Shown here piece by piece: positions 1 through 5,186 of a stretch of DNA of 5,186 nt (within the stretch, counting starts at the first letter, position 1; every line of letters begins with the position of its first letter). This DNA is from Rubrivivax sp. (GTDB lineage: Bacteria > Pseudomonadota > Gammaproteobacteria > Burkholderiales > Burkholderiaceae_C): positions 1-5,186 of the forward strand of contig JAUYAJ010000659.1 of NCBI GenBank assembly GCA_030693565.1, written 5' to 3'. Both the position numbers and the translations under genes were made by a program. Below the pieces are notes generated by a model. The model was not told the origin of the DNA. It saw only the letters and a program-made list of their open reading frames with translations, and searched no databases.

Positions 1-198
1 GATGCGGCTGTCGTTGCGCGCCAGCACCACCGCGGCGGCTTCGCGCAGCGGACGCAGCGCCAACTGGCTGAAGGCGGCGGTCCTGGCCGCCACGCCCTGG
101 GCTGCAGCCGACGCCGCAGGCGCCTGGGCCAACAAGGGTAGGGGCGCCGCCAGCAGCAGCAAAGTCAACCAGCGGGTGGGGGCAGTCAATCGGGACAT
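1..198 (-). CDS. N-terminus of a secreted efflux adaptor (HlyD/RND membrane fusion protein-like), partial
   Basis: Sixty-six codons are visible from the ATG at 198-196; the gene runs off the left edge. The first ~26 residues look like a Sec signal peptide: basic start (MSRLTAPTR), a leucine/alanine-rich core, and an AQA cleavage site. After an alanine-rich linker comes a segment ending LRPLREAAAVVLARNDSRI. This resembles the start of periplasmic adaptor subunits of RND-type efflux pumps, where 'ARN-(E/D)-(S/A)-R(I/L)' opens the first beta-hairpin before the biotinyl-lipoyl-like domain. In such systems the adaptor links an inner-membrane transporter to an outer-membrane channel. The ATG was chosen because it directly precedes the signal peptide; no clear Shine-Dalgarno sequence is seen upstream. 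The gene is divergent from the kinase. Export is well supported, but the family assignment rests on a short piece; another exported protein remains possible. Confidence 0.6.
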   Translation of the reverse strand, partial: MSRLTAPTRWLTLLLLAAPLPLLAQAPAASAAAQGVAARTAAFSQLALRPLREAAAVVLARNDSRI

Positions 199-218
199 GA
201 GCGCTTGGGCCGCGTCAG

Positions 219-237
219 CGGTTTCCGGTTCGGTTTC
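219..237. repeat. Direct repeat CGGTTTC with 12-bp period
   Basis: CGGTTTC occurs at 219-225 and again at 231-237, with CGGTT (226-230) filling the space between. The pattern is therefore a near-tandem repeat just upstream of the adaptor start codon. Two boxes in direct repeat about one helical turn apart are a common layout for response-regulator or other activator sites, but no regulator is known here. The same bases may instead be the degraded 5' coding end of the kinase gene, in which case the repeat would be chance. Low confidence as a regulatory site. Confidence 0.3.
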
Positions 238-813
238 TGGGTTTGAGCTTGATTATTGCGAGCGCGGGCGCGTTCACGACTTGCAGGGCAGCACCCACCA
301 TCAGGTGCAGATGCTCAAGGCCAGGCAGCGACTGGCAACGTCGGCAGCCGCAGCCGCTTCGAGCAGTCGCTGGCGCGGACACAGAGCCGCTTGAAGGACG
401 ATTTGACGCGGCTGAATTTTGACGACGAGGAACGTGCAGCACTTGAGCGCACGGCGCAGGTCTTGGCCGCGCTGCAGGCGCTGAGCCAGCAAGTGTTCGA
501 AGCCGCTGCCGACCGGCCGGCAGCGCTCGCCCTGGCCTTCGGGCCGCCGCTGCTGGCACTGGACGAAGCGCTCGATGACATCACGCGGCGGCTGCGCCAG
601 CATGTGACCGATCGATCCAAGCGCGAGATCGAGCAAGCCACCGCTGGCCTGGAGTCGGCGCTCAGCGCCGCGTGGCTGCTCGACATCCTGCTGCTGCTGG
701 CCACTGCGGCGGGCGCCTGGGTGGTCTGGACGCGCGTCATTCACCCGACCGATGCGCTGGCCACGGTGGCGCGGCGCATGGCCGAGGGTGACTTGTCGGC
801 CCGCGCCGGCCCC
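234..813 (+). pseudogene. Frameshifted 5' half (sensor, TM2, HAMP start) of the hybrid histidine kinase
   Basis: This is the input module of the kinase encoded downstream, broken into different reading frames. From about 340 to 810 one frame (codons starting at 256+3n) reads a helix-rich, charged segment beginning RFEQSLARTQSRLKDD, like the periplasmic four-helix domains of chemoreceptor-like sensor kinases. It is followed by a membrane segment at about 667-735 (LLDILLLLATAAGAWVVW) and the first part of a HAMP domain (ARRMAEGDLSARAG). From about 262 to 330 the next frame reads VHDLQGSTHHQVQMLKARQ, which looks like the first periplasmic helix. Still further upstream a third frame offers a hydrophobic stretch (FLGLSLIIASAGAF, about 234-269) that could be the first membrane segment; this last piece is speculative. 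No start codon gives one continuous protein from membrane segment to HAMP. The TTG at 256 opens the longest ORF, but its first 28 or so residues look non-coding. Genuine decay or sequence error both remain possible. Confidence 0.6.
252..279 (-). promoter_or_regulatory. Weak candidate promoter for the adaptor gene
   Basis: On the minus strand, AATAAT (257-252) is the only AT-rich hexamer in the divergent region and resembles a -10 box. TCGTGA (279-274), 16 bp upstream, matches only three of six bases of a -35 consensus. Transcription from here would leave a leader of roughly 45 nt before the ATG at 198. The placement fits a promoter for the adaptor, but in GC-rich bacteria such a hexamer may be incidental, and the region could also be old kinase coding sequence. 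Confidence 0.2.
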
Positions 814-2086
814 GGGCACGCAGCGGGTGGCCGAACTGGAAGCGCTGGCGCACACGGTAGACCGATTGGCTGGCGAAGTTCAGCGCGAACTTGCGCGCCA
901 GCAGCAGCACCAGGACGAGCTGCGCCAGGCGCACGGCGCAGCGCAGGCGGCCAGCGCGGCCAAGTCGCGTTTCGTCGCCACCATGGGCCACGAGATCCGT
1001 ACCCCGCTCAACGCCGTGATCGGCTTGAGCCAGCTGATGATGGACACTGCGCTCGATGCCCGCCAGCGCGAATATGTCGGGCAGACGCTGGCGTCAGCCC
1101 GCCACTTGCTGGGCTTGATGAACGATGTGCTCGACCTGTCCAAGATCGAGGCCGGGCGCCTGGAGCTTGACCTGCAGGCCTTCTGGCTCGACGAAGCCGT
1201 TGATCTGGCCTTGACGATGGTGGCCGGCAGCGCGCTCGCCAAAGGCATCGAACTGCGGCGTCGCGACAACCCGGCGGCGCGCGGGCTGCAGGTTTGTGTT
1301 GATCCGCTGCGCTTGAAGCAGGTGCTGGTCAACCTGCTGGCCAATGCCGTCAAGTTCACCGACCGCGGCGAGGTGACGATTGCGATCGAGCTCGACACGC
1401 CGGGCCGCTTGCGTGTGCGGGCTGCGGACACCGGCATCGGCATGAGCGACGAGGTTCAGAGCCGCATCTTTGGTGAGTGCGTGCAGGCTGACGCGTCGAC
1501 GGCAGGGCAGCATGGTGGCAGTGGCCTGGGGCTGAAGATCTCGCGCCAGCTGACCGAACTGATGCAGGGCACGCTCAGCGTCAGGAGCAAGCCAGGGGCG
1601 GGTTCCACCTTCATCGTCGACCTGCCGCTGTTGCAGCCGCCAGTGGCCGCGGCGCTCCAGCCTGCGCGCCAATCCGATGCCCATGCCCAGCTGACCGGTC
1701 TGCGCGTGCTGGTCGCCGAAGACGATCCGGTCAACGGCTTGGTCGTCACCGAGATGCTGCGCAGCCTGGGCGCCCATTTCGAGCTGGTTGCTGACGGGCA
1801 GCAGGTGCTCGACTGGCTGCAACAGCATCAGCCGGGCGATCTCGACCTGGTGCTGATGGACGTTCAGATGCCGGGCCCGGACGGTGTCCAGGCGACCCGG
1901 CTGCTGCGTGGCGAACCGCGCTGGCAGCGCCTGCCGGTGCTGGCCCTGACGGCGCAGAGCTTTGCCGATGATCGTGAACGCTGCCGCGCAGCCGGCATGG
2001 ACGGACACATCGAAAAGCCGCTCGATTGCCAGCTGCTGCGCCAAGCCTTGCTGCCCATTTGCCGCGCCAGTGGCGCGCCGCCCTGA
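752..2086 (+). CDS. Hybrid sensor histidine kinase/response regulator, catalytic and receiver part (intact ORF of a frameshifted gene)
   Basis: The ORF holds 444 codons, numbered here from the ATG at 752; residues 1 to about 20 are out-of-frame HAMP DNA and not native. Residues ~22-41 finish the HAMP domain and ~42-72 form a Q/A-rich coiled coil. HisKA follows with the H-box GHEIRTPLN (phosphoacceptor His80, codon 989-991). HATPase_c shows the N-box (Asn194, Asn198), G1 DTGIG (226-230) and G2 GGSGLGL (from 255). A linker leads to a receiver domain with acidic pair Glu323/Asp324, phosphoacceptor Asp370 (LMDVQMPGPDG), Thr400 and Lys422. The ancestral protein would sense a periplasmic signal, autophosphorylate at His80 and pass phosphate to Asp370; no HPt or DNA-binding domain is present, so a further partner would be needed. 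The F-box reads RIFGECVQADAST where RIFEPFVQADAST is usual. If still expressed, translation might begin at the GTG at 827 and give a soluble kinase without its sensor. The stop lies 22 bp from the convergent dehydrogenase. Domain identity is certain; the start and functionality are not. Confidence 0.85.
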   Translation: MRWPRWRGAWPRVTCRPAPAPGTQRVAELEALAHTVDRLAGEVQRELARQQQHQDELRQAHGAAQAASAAKSRFVATMGHEIRTPLNAVIGLSQLMMDTALDARQREYVGQTLASARHLLGLMNDVLDLSKIEAGRLELDLQAFWLDEAVDLALTMVAGSALAKGIELRRRDNPAARGLQVCVDPLRLKQVLVNLLANAVKFTDRGEVTIAIELDTPGRLRVRAADTGIGMSDEVQSRIFGECVQADASTAGQHGGSGLGLKISRQLTELMQGTLSVRSKPGAGSTFIVDLPLLQPPVAAALQPARQSDAHAQLTGLRVLVAEDDPVNGLVVTEMLRSLGAHFELVADGQQVLDWLQQHQPGDLDLVLMDVQMPGPDGVQATRLLRGEPRWQRLPVLALTAQSFADDRERCRAAGMDGHIEKPLDCQLLRQALLPICRASGAPP

Positions 2087-2108
2087 GGCGCGAGCGGCAG
2101 CAGCGGCG

Positions 2109-2816
2109 CTACAGCGTCTGGCCGGCGTAATCCTGGGCGCAGAACAGCTGGCCCGCCGTGCCATCGTCGAGCAGCGCGGGAACGAGCGCACCAGGCATCA
2201 CCGACTCGACCGCGTTGGGCGCGCTGGCGCCGCCCAGGTCGGTGCGCAGCCAGCCGGGATCGAGCAGATTCATCAGCACGCCGGCGCCCTTCAAGTGGCC
2301 GGCGGTGTCGGTGACGAACTTGTCGACCGCGCCTTTGGAGATCGAATAGGCGATCAGCTCGGGCTGATCCTGAATGCCCGAGGTCACGTTGACGATGCGG
2401 CCCCAGCCGCGCTCGACCATGCCGGGAATCAGGCCGTGGCAGATGCGAACCAGCGCCGTGACGTTGACGGCGAAGCTGAGCCGGAAGTCATCGGCCGGGA
2501 CTTGTTGCCAGTCGGCGCGGAACGGCGTCATCAGCGCCGCGTTGTTGTAGACGATGTCGATGCCTGGCGTGCGCGCCAGCACCGCAGTCACCAGCGCGTC
2601 CACCTGTTGTTCGTCCGCGAGTTCGGCAGCGAACTGGCAGGTCTGCACGCCCATGGCTTTGAGCTCGGCTGCCAGCGAGTCGGTGTGTGCGATGGCACGG
2701 CTGTGCAGCGCGACGTTGCAGCCGCGTTCGGCCAAGCCCAGGCAGACCTGCCGCCCGACGCCCCGGCTGGCGCCGGTGACCAAGGCCCACTTGCCGCTGA
2801 TGTCTGCCTTTTTCAT
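2109..2816 (-). CDS. Short-chain dehydrogenase/reductase (SDR), classical type
   Basis: A complete 235-residue cytoplasmic oxidoreductase, close to the usual ~250 of classical SDRs. Visible motifs are the Rossmann dinucleotide-binding TGASRGVG (residues 14-21), NNAA (91-94, a variant of NNAG), the structural Asn118, catalytic Ser146, and YSISK with Tyr157 and Lys161. Arg18 in the glycine loop and Arg40 after the second beta strand suggest NADP(H) rather than NAD(H); this is inference. The Ser-to-Tyr spacing is 11 residues, two fewer than in FabG, so the loop is slightly short. DPGWLRTDLGG (from 186) matches the usual PG-x-(V/I)-x-T segment. The substrate cannot be told from sequence. The start ATG (2816) immediately precedes the first beta strand; no good Shine-Dalgarno sequence is seen. 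It lies 91 bp downstream of the oxygenase gene on the same strand, so it may be the last gene of that operon or separately transcribed. Its stop converges on the kinase. Confidence 0.9.
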   Translation of the reverse strand: MKKADISGKWALVTGASRGVGRQVCLGLAERGCNVALHSRAIAHTDSLAAELKAMGVQTCQFAAELADEQQVDALVTAVLARTPGIDIVYNNAALMTPFRADWQQVPADDFRLSFAVNVTALVRICHGLIPGMVERGWGRIVNVTSGIQDQPELIAYSISKGAVDKFVTDTAGHLKGAGVLMNLLDPGWLRTDLGGASAPNAVESVMPGALVPALLDDGTAGQLFCAQDYAGQTL

Positions 2817-2876
2817 GTCGATGGGGATGGTGTTGAGGCAGCGATTCTCGCCACAGGCCGTGCGTGGAAGTTACAA

Positions 2877-2892
2877 GCTGGTTTCGGCCAGC
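2877..2892 (-). terminator. Small hairpin after the oxygenase gene, possible weak terminator
   Basis: In the 91-bp gap between the oxygenase stop (2908) and the dehydrogenase start (2816), the minus strand reads GCTGG-CCGAAA-CCAGC, a 5-bp stem with a 6-nt loop about 15 nt past the stop codon. The T-tract that follows is poor (TTGTAACTT). It could attenuate readthrough between the two genes, but the stem is short and the match may be chance. No convincing promoter for the dehydrogenase was found in the same gap. Confidence 0.2.
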
Positions 2893-2907
2893 GCAGGACT
2901 CAAGCTT

Positions 2908-3615
2908 TCAGCCCGCGCTATACCCATGCAGCCGGTCGTCGCCGCTGGCCGCATGCACGCTGGCGTTGAACGAGATGATGATGCGCTCGGCCTGGCCGTC
3001 GTATGGCAGCGCCTGGTGCGCCAGCCAGGACGGGAAGAGCAGCAATTGGCCAGGCAGCGGTTCGATGTCGACATGCGGCGGCTGCAGGTAGGCGTTGCCG
3101 AGGTCGACATGGGCGCCGCCCAGCTGCGCGAAAGGCGGGCCGTAGCAGCGCGTGACGCCGTTGGCCGCGCCGTAGACCGGGTGTGCGATGCGCTGCTCGG
3201 GCGTGTCGACCTGCACGCAGTAGACGCCCGACCACGAGCAGTTGCCATGGGTGTGCACGTCGTGGAAGGCGCCGCCGTTGCTGCACTGGAACCACATGCC
3301 TTCGATGGCGACGCGCAAGTCCACGCCGGCTGCCGGCCAGGCGCCGCGGTTGGCGGCGCTGACGGTGTCGCGCAGGCTTTCGACGACGAAGCGCACAAAG
3401 CCCTGCCACTCGGGCAGCTGCACACGTTTGAGCAAGTCGTCGTCGCTGGCGAAGAAGGCGCCCGGCGCCGCGCCACGCGCATGGCTTTGGGTGGCGCGCA
3501 GCACGCCTAGCACACGCACCAGCAAGGGGTTCAGCGCGCCGGCATCGCCATGCTGGTGCAGGCCGACGGGCGTTGGCCACAGCGCATGAAAGCCGGGCGC
3601 CAGCGCGGCGCTCAT
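2908..3615 (-). CDS. Putative 2-oxoglutarate/Fe(II)-dependent oxygenase (TIGR02466/PF13759-like)
   Basis: The protein has 235 residues and no signal peptide or membrane segment, so it is probably cytoplasmic. The N-terminus (HALWPTPVGLHQHG... LNPLL) matches the opening 'lfpTPv...lN..L' of this family. The core double-stranded beta-helix signature is clear: GMWFQCSNGGAFHDVHTHGN (from residue 106), then SWSGVYCVQV (127-136), GQLLLFPSWLAHQALPY (189-205) and ERIIISFN (210-217). Candidate iron ligands are His121 and/or His123 and the distal His200; Arg211 would hold the 2-oxoglutarate carboxylate. The acidic ligand is not obvious. Enzymes of this fold couple decarboxylation of 2-oxoglutarate to hydroxylation, but the substrate of this family is not known to me. 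The ATG at 3615 overlaps the stop of the upstream nucleotidyltransferase gene (ATGA), with a GGTGA-like ribosome site at 3630-3626, implying translational coupling. The open frame extends upstream to 4188, but that stretch overlaps the nucleotidyltransferase gene and is a shadow of it. Confidence 0.8.
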   Translation of the reverse strand: MSAALAPGFHALWPTPVGLHQHGDAGALNPLLVRVLGVLRATQSHARGAAPGAFFASDDDLLKRVQLPEWQGFVRFVVESLRDTVSAANRGAWPAAGVDLRVAIEGMWFQCSNGGAFHDVHTHGNCSWSGVYCVQVDTPEQRIAHPVYGAANGVTRCYGPPFAQLGGAHVDLGNAYLQPPHVDIEPLPGQLLLFPSWLAHQALPYDGQAERIIISFNASVHAASGDDRLHGYSAG

Positions 3616-4292
3616 CCGGCGTCGGTCACCAGGACTGGCCAGCGCAGCGTGTGGCCGGTTTCGCGCTCGAAGCGCGCCAGGTCCTCGGGGGTGTCGATGT
3701 CGACCTTGTAGCGCCGGTTGTCGGTGACGAAAGGTGCCACCGCCTCGGGGTGCGCCGCCTGCCATTGGCGGCAGCCGACCTGGGCCTGGCCTTGCAGGAT
3801 CTGCTCGCGCACCTCGGCGCTGAACATCACCGGGTTGCCGCGTTCGCCATCGGCCAGCGGGTAGACCACGGCCACGCCTTCGGCGCGCTGCTTCCAGGCG
3901 CCGATCAGCGCGCTGATGTCCTGGGCGTTGATCAGTGGCTGGTCGGCCAGCGCGACGATCACGGCGTCGAGCTTGCCGGTCAAGGCCGCCAGCCCGAGGC
4001 GCTGCGATGACACCTGGCCGTCGTCGGGCGAAGGGTTGCGCACGAGGGTGACCGGGAAGGTCTGCACCAGCGGCTCGATCAGCTCGGCATGGTGGCCGAG
4101 CACGACCACGACCTCGTCGACGCCGGCGCCCGACAGCGCGATCAGCTGGCGGCGGATCAGCGGCACGCCGCCCAGTTCGAGCAGGCACTTGGGCCGGTGG
4201 CCGATGCGTGAACCGCTGCCCGCGGCCAGCAGCACGGCGCCGACCACGAGCCGGCTGTACAGGCCGCCACCGCCTTTGAGGATGCAGCCCAT
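3612..4292 (-). CDS. MocA-type nucleotidyltransferase (molybdenum cofactor cytidylyltransferase-like)
   Basis: A 226-residue member of the MobA-like NTP transferase family. Motifs in order: nucleotide-binding VLLAAGSGSRIG (20-31) with Lys35 in RPKCLLELGG, DGQVSSQRLGL (91-101), LADQP (115-119; its Asp is the likely Mg ligand), RGNPVMFS (151-158) and VDIDTPEDL (197-205). The 'AAGxGxRxG...K' and 'DQP' forms fit MocA (CTP to molybdopterin cytosine dinucleotide) better than MobA (GTP), whose signatures are GG-x-S-x-R-M-G and GDxP. It would work in the cytoplasm, making the cofactor used by xanthine dehydrogenase/CO dehydrogenase-family enzymes. The ATG at 4292 lies only 4 nt after the xdhC-like stop, with no Shine-Dalgarno sequence, so translation is probably coupled. 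An alternative GTG at 4247 would start nearer the conserved motif and give 211 residues. The stop overlaps the next gene's ATG. A different sugar- or polyol-nucleotidyltransferase role is less likely given the neighbour. Confidence 0.85.
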   Translation of the reverse strand: MGCILKGGGGLYSRLVVGAVLLAAGSGSRIGHRPKCLLELGGVPLIRRQLIALSGAGVDEVVVVLGHHAELIEPLVQTFPVTLVRNPSPDDGQVSSQRLGLAALTGKLDAVIVALADQPLINAQDISALIGAWKQRAEGVAVVYPLADGERGNPVMFSAEVREQILQGQAQVGCRQWQAAHPEAVAPFVTDNRRYKVDIDTPEDLARFERETGHTLRWPVLVTDAG

Positions 4293-4296
4293 GGTC

Positions 4297-5186
4297 TCAG
4301 CGCGAAACGCTACCGCCACTGCAGCAGGAGCCGGCGACCGGCGGCGGATCGGGCAGGGTCGGCAACGGGCGCAGCGCTTGCGCCGGCCCGGCCACGGTTT
4401 GCGGCGCCGCGTCTGGCTGGCCGCGCCGCGCCGCCACCACGGCGGCCAGCACCGACAAGGCGATCTCTTCCGGTGTCTGCGCACCGATGGCCTGACCGGC
4501 CGGGGCGACGATGGCGGCCACGGCCGCAGCGTCATGCCCGGACTCGACCAGCGACTCCTTCAGCACCCGCGCCTTGCGCGCGCTGGCAACAAGAAAGACC
4601 TGGCGCGCCTGCAAGCCCAGCGCCAGCCGCAGGCCTTGCAGATCGCGCCGGCCCTGGGTGGCGACGACGACGAAACTGCCAGGCGCGATGTCGGCACCGG
4701 GCTCGTCGCTGGCGAGCACGCGCTCGGCGTCGGGGAAACGCGCGGCGTCGGCGCCGTGGGCGATCACTGTCACCGGCAGGCCGACGCGCGACGCCAGTCC
4801 GGCCAGTGCAGCGGCCAGCGGCGAGTCGCCGACGACGATGAGGCGGGCGCGCGGCAGCATCGGGTCGACGAACAGCTCCAGCGTGCCACCCGAATGGCAG
4901 GCCATGCCGAATTCGAGCACGTCGTCGAGTTCGCGCATGCTGCCTTCTTCGGCCGGGGCGATGCGGATCACACGGGCGCGGCCGTCGGCCAGCGCCTGGC
5001 GCACGGTGCGCAGCACGGCGGGCTGGGCGCAGCCGCCGCCGATCCAGCCGTGCACGATGCCGTCGGCGGTGACCACGGCTTTGTCGCCGGGCCGCGCCGA
5101 GGCTGGCGCCTGCACGCGCAGCACGCTGACCAGCGCATAAGCCTGGTCGCGCTCTTGCAACCGGGCGGCGGTGGCGAGCAGGTCGG
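4297..5186 (-). CDS. XdhC/CoxF-family molybdenum hydroxylase maturation factor, 5' end outside window
   Basis: About 296 residues are visible; the frame stays open to the right edge (DLLATAARLQERDQ...), so only a few N-terminal residues are probably missing. The XdhC N-terminal domain shows ARPGDKAVVTADG and the conserved IGGGCAQPAV (Cys at visible residue 52), then GMACHSGGTLELFVDP. A Rossmann-like C-terminal domain follows: RLIVVGDSPLAAALAGLA, VVVATQGRRDLQGLRLAL, ASARKARVLKESL and IVAPAGQAIGAQTPEEIALS. The 'ATQG' form and 'GAQTPEEIALSVL' resemble CoxF-like members of CO dehydrogenase-type clusters. XdhC proteins bind molybdenum cofactor, help its sulfuration and insert it into the apo-enzyme. 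The last ~40 residues are a proline/alanine-rich tail ending in GSCCSGGSVSR, whose Cys pair could take part in sulfur or metal handling (inference). It is the first visible gene of the operon; the target enzyme's subunits may lie upstream, beyond the window. The TTG at 5160 is not the start, since homology-like sequence continues before it. Confidence 0.88.
   Translation of the reverse strand, partial: DLLATAARLQERDQAYALVSVLRVQAPASARPGDKAVVTADGIVHGWIGGGCAQPAVLRTVRQALADGRARVIRIAPAEEGSMRELDDVLEFGMACHSGGTLELFVDPMLPRARLIVVGDSPLAAALAGLASRVGLPVTVIAHGADAARFPDAERVLASDEPGADIAPGSFVVVATQGRRDLQGLRLALGLQARQVFLVASARKARVLKESLVESGHDAAAVAAIVAPAGQAIGAQTPEEIALSVLAAVVAARRGQPDAAPQTVAGPAQALRPLPTLPDPPPVAGSCCSGGSVSR

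Noticed and set aside
256..350. TTG at 256 as the true start of the sensor kinase
   Set aside because: It opens the longest frame, but its first residues (RARARSRLAGQHPPSGAD) have poor third-position GC and no membrane segment, whereas an alternative frame reads a plausible sensor helix there.
806..820. Programmed ribosomal frameshifting at the CCCC/GGG run
   Set aside because: No X-XXY-YYZ slippery heptamer, downstream pseudoknot or upstream Shine-Dalgarno stimulator was evident, and such recoding is not known for HAMP kinases.
2074..2092. CGCGCC-GCCCTGA-GGCGCG hairpin across the kinase stop codon as a bidirectional terminator
   Set aside because: It has a perfect 6-bp stem but no T-tract on either side and overlaps the stop codon. 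In such GC-rich sequence this is likely by chance.
1094..2191. A 365-codon minus-strand open frame opposite the kinase
   Set aside because: It is antisense to HisKA/HATPase/receiver motifs with no recognisable domain and would overlap the end of the dehydrogenase gene; a compositional shadow.
2817..2907. A promoter for the dehydrogenase in the 91-bp gap
   Set aside because: TTGTAA and GAGAAT on the minus strand are separated by 21 bp, too far for a sigma70 promoter, and no other pair was better.
1962..3510. Plus-strand open frames (1962-2969 and 2554-3510) opposite the SDR and oxygenase
   Set aside because: They are antisense to genes with clear catalytic motifs and have low-complexity, motif-free translations.
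2908..4188. A 426-codon minus-strand open frame covering the oxygenase and much of the nucleotidyltransferase region
   Set aside because: Only the part after the ATG at 3615 shows family motifs. The upstream part is Arg/Ala/Pro-rich and overlaps the well-supported MocA-like gene in another frame, as is usual in GC-rich DNA.

Overview
The window is very GC-rich, with strong G/C preference at third codon positions and densely packed genes. Both that and the gene types fit a betaproteobacterium of the order Burkholderiales. The organism assignment is an inference from composition and protein style; no marker gene is present. No tRNA, rRNA, CRISPR array or insertion sequence was seen, and no stretch over 300 bases lacks a gene.

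Left part (1-2086): a minus-strand gene running off the left edge encodes the exported N-terminus of what looks like a periplasmic adaptor (membrane fusion protein) of an efflux pump. Divergent from it, on the plus strand, is a hybrid sensor histidine kinase/response regulator. The catalytic half (HisKA, HATPase_c and receiver domains, 752-2086) is an intact ORF with all key residues. The sensor half (periplasmic helical domain, second membrane segment, start of HAMP) lies in other frames. The clearest break is at a CCCC run at 810-813 inside the HAMP domain: removing one C gives an uninterrupted HAMP-kinase protein. At least one more frame change lies upstream, between about 320 and 350. The gene is therefore either a pseudogene whose sensor module has decayed or a victim of local sequence errors. 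The other genes seen in full are undisturbed, which favours real decay.

Right part (2109-5186): four genes all read on the minus strand, so in transcription order they run from right to left. They are an XdhC/CoxF-type molybdenum-hydroxylase maturation factor (cut by the right edge), a MocA-type nucleotidyltransferase, a small putative 2-oxoglutarate/Fe(II) oxygenase of the TIGR02466/PF13759 type, and, after a 91-bp gap, a short-chain dehydrogenase/reductase. The first three are spaced by 4 bp and then by a 4-bp ATGA overlap, so they form a tight, probably translationally coupled operon. XdhC plus a MocA-like enzyme is the usual pair that makes and delivers molybdopterin cytosine dinucleotide to enzymes of the xanthine dehydrogenase/CO dehydrogenase family. 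The structural genes of such an enzyme may lie beyond the right edge. The coupling of the oxygenase to this pair is the least expected arrangement here. The kinase and the dehydrogenase converge with only 22 bp between their stop codons.
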